This document shows positions 21,949 through 25,046 of a DNA stretch of 25,046 nt, one piece after another (the stretch's first letter is position 1; each line of letters begins with the position of its first letter). The stretch spans positions 1 to 25,046 of the forward strand of contig JAHJQP010000014.1 in the NCBI GenBank assembly GCA_018819165.1, in the 5' to 3' direction. The position numbers and the translations under genes were made by a program. This stretch comes from Pseudomonadota bacterium. GTDB lineage: Bacteria; Desulfobacterota; Syntrophia; Syntrophales; UBA5619. The notes below the pieces were generated by a model. The model did no database searches, was not told where the DNA came from, and saw only the letters and a program-made list of their open reading frames with translations.

Positions 21949-24900
21949 ATGGATCAGCACATAGAAAAATTCCAACGGCTTCTGCGCGAGCTTTTCCAGT
22001 TCAATTGCGCTGACCTGGATTTCGGCATCTACCGCATCATGAACTACAAGCGCGACGTAATCGAGCGGTTCATCACCAAGGACCTGCCGGCGGCAATCTC
22101 CCAAGAGCTGGATCGCGGCGCGCTGGCCGACCAGTCCCAGGCCACCAAGGAGTTGAAGGAGGTCGCCGAGCAGATTCGCAAAGACCTAAATGAAGACGCC
22201 CTCGACGCCGACGGCACTCTGGCCCAGGCGTACCACAACACGCGGCTCGGCAGGAAGTACCTGGACCTGAAGACGAAGGCCGCCGGCGGTCGCGGCCGCG
22301 AAGCCCTTGAAGCGAATATCTTCAACCATCTCTACACCTTCTTTAGTCGCTACTACCAGGACGGCGATTTCATCTCGAAGCGTCGGTACTCCAAGCGCCA
22401 GAGGTACGCAATCCCTTACAACGGAGAGGAAGTCTACCTGTACTGGGCCAACAATGACCAGTATTACGTCAAGACCGCCGAGCACTTCCACGACTACGCC
22501 TTCACCTCGCGCGGCGTCACGGTGCACTTCAAGCTCCAGGCCGCGAGCGTCGAGCAGAACAACGTCAAGGGCGACAAGCGGTTCTTCCTGCCGCGCGCCA
22601 AAGAGGTCGAATGGAAAGAGGAGGCTGGCGAACTTGTCTTACCCTTCGAGTACCGACCGCTGACCGAGCAGGAAGAGATCGCCTGCGGCAAGAAGAACCA
22701 GCAGGACACGATCATCGCCAGGGCCTTGGAGCAAATTTCCGAGCGACTGAAGAAGGCGGACAGGGCGTTGGCAGCGTTGACGGCCGAGCGCCGCAAAGAC
22801 AGCGACGACCAGCCCGTCACCTTCCTCGAACATCACCTTCGGCAGTACACCCGGCGGAACACGTCCGACTTCTTCATCCACAAGGACCTGAAGAGCTTCC
22901 TCGCCCGCGAGCTCGACTTTTACCTGAAGAACGAGGTGCTGAACCTGGACGAGATGGAGAGCGCCGGCGAGGACCGCGCCGAGGGCTGGTTCCAGATGAC
23001 GAGGACGATCAAGGCCGTCGGCGGCCGGATCATCGACTTCCTGGACCAGATCGAATCCTTCCAGAAGATGCTTTGGGAGAAGCGGAAATTTATCACCGAG
23101 ACCCAGTATTGCGTCACCATCGGCAACATGGATGAGGGCTTCTATCCCGACATCGCCGCATGCGAGCCGCAATGGGCCGAGTGGAAGGCGCTGTTCCACA
23201 TCGATGAAGAACAGTCCGACCTGTTCACCGTGGGCAAGAACAAGAAGGACAAACGAATCGCCTTCCTGAAGGTCCACCCGACGCTGGTGCTGGATACGAA
23301 GCACTTCGACCAGAGGTTCGTTGACCGGTTGCTTGGCAGCTTTGAAGACCTGGACGAGATGACCGACGGACTGCTGATTCACAGCGAAAACTGGCAGGCG
23401 CTCAACCTCTTTATGGAGAAGTACCGAGAGGCCATTAAGGCCGTTTATATTGATCCTCCGTATAACACTTTCGCCACGAAGATCATCTACAAGAACGAAT
23501 ATGAGCACTCATCGTGGCTCAGTCTTCTGGAAAACCGCCTGTTACTGGCCTACCATCTTATGGCAACGGACGGGATAACTTGCACCACAATTGACGACTA
23601 TGAACTGCATCGACTGGTGTTTCTCATGGAGCGCGTTTTCGGTGCAAACAATCATCTCGCTACCGTGGCGATCCGCAACAACCCTTCTGGGCGCTCGACG
23701 GTCAAGGGTTTTGCAATTAACCACGAATATGGATTGTTCTTTTGCCGATCCTCCAATGAAGCAAGGGTTGGGCGCATGCCTCACACGGAAGCTCAAATAG
23801 CAAGATATGATGAGAGCGATGAGGATGGGCAGTCCTTCGAGTGGGAGAACTTCCGAAAAAGCAGCGCCGGAAGTTATCGGTTTGATAGGCCGCGTCAATA
23901 CTTCCCATTGTATTGTGACAGGCAGACGCGCGCTCTACGCATACCACGAATCGAATGGCAAGAGGCGACACGCTCATGGAAGGTGTTGGAAAGCCCCGGA
24001 AAGGCAGAAACTGTCATCTTGCCAAAAGACACTGGTGGCGGAGAGAGGGTCTGGCGGTATGGCATCGAGAGGACGCTGCAAGTATTAGGAGACGCGTTGG
24101 TCGAGGAAACGCCAAACGGATTACAGGTTTATACAAAGAAGTATCTGCAGGCGCGCGGTTCGTTGCCTCGAACATGGTGGGACAAAACGGAATATTCAGC
24201 GCGTGACAATGGAACAAGGGCTTTGGCTGACTTGTTCGGTTCAGAGAAGCCCTTCGATTTCCCCAAGGCCCCGGCAGCAGTAATGGACTCGATTCGGGTT
24301 TGCGCTCCTGGAGAAAGCGGACTCGTTCTTGATTACTTTGGCGGCTCCGGCACTACAGGGCATGCGGTGATGAACCTGAATAGACAGGATGACGAAGGAA
24401 TTGGTTTTATCCTCGTCGAAATGGGGGACTACTTTGACACCGTCCTTCTCCCCCGCATCAAGAAGGTTACGTTTACGCCCGAGTGGAAGGACGGTAAGCC
24501 CAAGCGTATGGCCACGCGGGAAGAGGCTGAGCGAAGCCCTCGCATCGTCAAGTACATACGCATCGAGGGCTACGAGGATGCGCTGAACAACATCGAATTC
24601 GACGACGCATCCGGGCAGCAGGCCCTGAAGTTCGACGACTACCTGCTCAAGTACATGCTCAAGTGGGAGACACGGGCGAGTGAGACACTTCTAAACGTGG
24701 AAAAGCTGGCCCGTCCGTTCAGCTACAAGCTCCATATCCACGCCGACGGTCAGACTTGTGAGAAGGTGGCGGACGTTCCCGAGACGTTCAATTACCTTCT
24801 GGGACTGCACGTCCGGACGCGGCGCGTCTACGACGATGAGGGTCGGCGATACCTGGTCTACCGCGGCCGGATTGATCACCGGCAGATCGCGGTTATCTGG

Positions 24901-25046
24901 CGCGAGACGGAGGGCTGGCAGAAGGCGGACCTGGAGCAGGACAAGAAGTTCGTGGCCATGCAGAAGCTTACCGAAGGCGCGGACGAGGTTTTCGTGAACG
25001 GCGATTCGTTCATCCCGAATGCCAGGGCGCTCGAACCGGTGTTCAA
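21949..25046 (+). CDS. Type III-like adenine-specific DNA methyltransferase (Mod), 3' end outside window
   Basis: One uninterrupted frame of at least 1032 codons runs off the window edge. It is a beta-class N6-adenine methylase: the catalytic motif IV DPPY is at residues 502-505 and the SAM motif I FGGSGTTGH at 797-805, so IV precedes I as in type III Mod proteins. Between them lies the probable target-recognition region. About 500 residues precede DPPY, far more than in a classical Mod of roughly 650 residues. This module starts FQFNCADLDFGIYRIMN and contains long charged helices. AAAGGG lies before the ATG at 21949. The end looks close, since a FVNGDSFIPNARALEPVF tail is reached. The expected partner helicase/nuclease would be downstream, outside the window. 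A solitary or defence-system methylase is also possible. Confidence 0.85.
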   Translation, partial: MDQHIEKFQRLLRELFQFNCADLDFGIYRIMNYKRDVIERFITKDLPAAISQELDRGALADQSQATKELKEVAEQIRKDLNEDALDADGTLAQAYHNTRLGRKYLDLKTKAAGGRGREALEANIFNHLYTFFSRYYQDGDFISKRRYSKRQRYAIPYNGEEVYLYWANNDQYYVKTAEHFHDYAFTSRGVTVHFKLQAASVEQNNVKGDKRFFLPRAKEVEWKEEAGELVLPFEYRPLTEQEEIACGKKNQQDTIIARALEQISERLKKADRALAALTAERRKDSDDQPVTFLEHHLRQYTRRNTSDFFIHKDLKSFLARELDFYLKNEVLNLDEMESAGEDRAEGWFQMTRTIKAVGGRIIDFLDQIESFQKMLWEKRKFITETQYCVTIGNMDEGFYPDIAACEPQWAEWKALFHIDEEQSDLFTVGKNKKDKRIAFLKVHPTLVLDTKHFDQRFVDRLLGSFEDLDEMTDGLLIHSENWQALNLFMEKYREAIKAVYIDPPYNTFATKIIYKNEYEHSSWLSLLENRLLLAYHLMATDGITCTTIDDYELHRLVFLMERVFGANNHLATVAIRNNPSGRSTVKGFAINHEYGLFFCRSSNEARVGRMPHTEAQIARYDESDEDGQSFEWENFRKSSAGSYRFDRPRQYFPLYCDRQTRALRIPRIEWQEATRSWKVLESPGKAETVILPKDTGGGERVWRYGIERTLQVLGDALVEETPNGLQVYTKKYLQARGSLPRTWWDKTEYSARDNGTRALADLFGSEKPFDFPKAPAAVMDSIRVCAPGESGLVLDYFGGSGTTGHAVMNLNRQDDEGIGFILVEMGDYFDTVLLPRIKKVTFTPEWKDGKPKRMATREEAERSPRIVKYIRIEGYEDALNNIEFDDASGQQALKFDDYLLKYMLKWETRASETLLNVEKLARPFSYKLHIHADGQTCEKVADVPETFNYLLGLHVRTRRVYDDEGRRYLVYRGRIDHRQIAVIWRETEGWQKADLEQDKKFVAMQKLTEGADEVFVNGDSFIPNARALEPVF

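Noticed and set aside
1..25046. CRISPR array or insertion sequence
   Set aside because: No regularly spaced direct repeats and no transposase or integrase gene were found in either strand.

Overview
The window is a GC-rich bacterial chromosome segment. A dense, mostly plus-strand housekeeping block (about 1.4-20.1 kb) is flanked by lower-GC accessory DNA on both sides. Gene order (DUF177-rpmF-fabD-fabG-acpP-fabF-rpiB-glyA-dCMP deaminase-nrdR-ribE-ribBA-ribH-nusB, then trkA-trkH-leuS-lptE and rpsT), 4-nt ATGA overlaps, TTG/GTG starts and an LptE lipoprotein point to a Gram-negative anaerobe of the Desulfobacterota (former Deltaproteobacteria). Syntrophales-like is my best guess, made from memory of gene order and not from a search.

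Left flank (1-1340): the C-terminal end of a Fic-family protein, a Panacea/SocA-type antitoxin-domain gene, and an overlapping small partner gene that is intact in amino-acid sense but broken by two apparent single-base losses in homopolymers. A perfect-stem terminator follows. This looks like a toxin-antitoxin locus that is either decaying or mis-sequenced.

Core block: tRNA-Glu(CUC) and gltX lie on the minus strand and are divergent from the lipid/ribosome/riboflavin run. DUF177 and L32 open a type II fatty acid synthesis cluster (FabD, FabG, ACP, FabF) without plsX or fabH. RpiB and GlyA follow, then a dCMP deaminase and NrdR (nucleotide metabolism), then RibE, RibBA and RibH (riboflavin, without ribD) and NusB. 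A REP-like palindrome separates ribE and ribBA. A stand-alone leucyl-aminopeptidase N-terminal domain protein overlaps nusB by 47 nt and trkA by 4 nt, and trkA overlaps trkH by 4 nt, forming a translationally coupled K+ uptake unit. leuS and the lipoprotein lptE finish the plus-strand run, and rpsT converges on lptE.

Right flank (20.1-25.05 kb): a minus-strand ndk with its own terminator, a Phd-VapC toxin-antitoxin pair, and a very large beta-class adenine DNA methyltransferase (at least 1032 codons, running off the window) with an approximately 500-residue N-terminal module and a compositionally distinct centre. It is probably the modification subunit of a type III-like restriction or defence system whose nuclease/helicase would lie just beyond the window.
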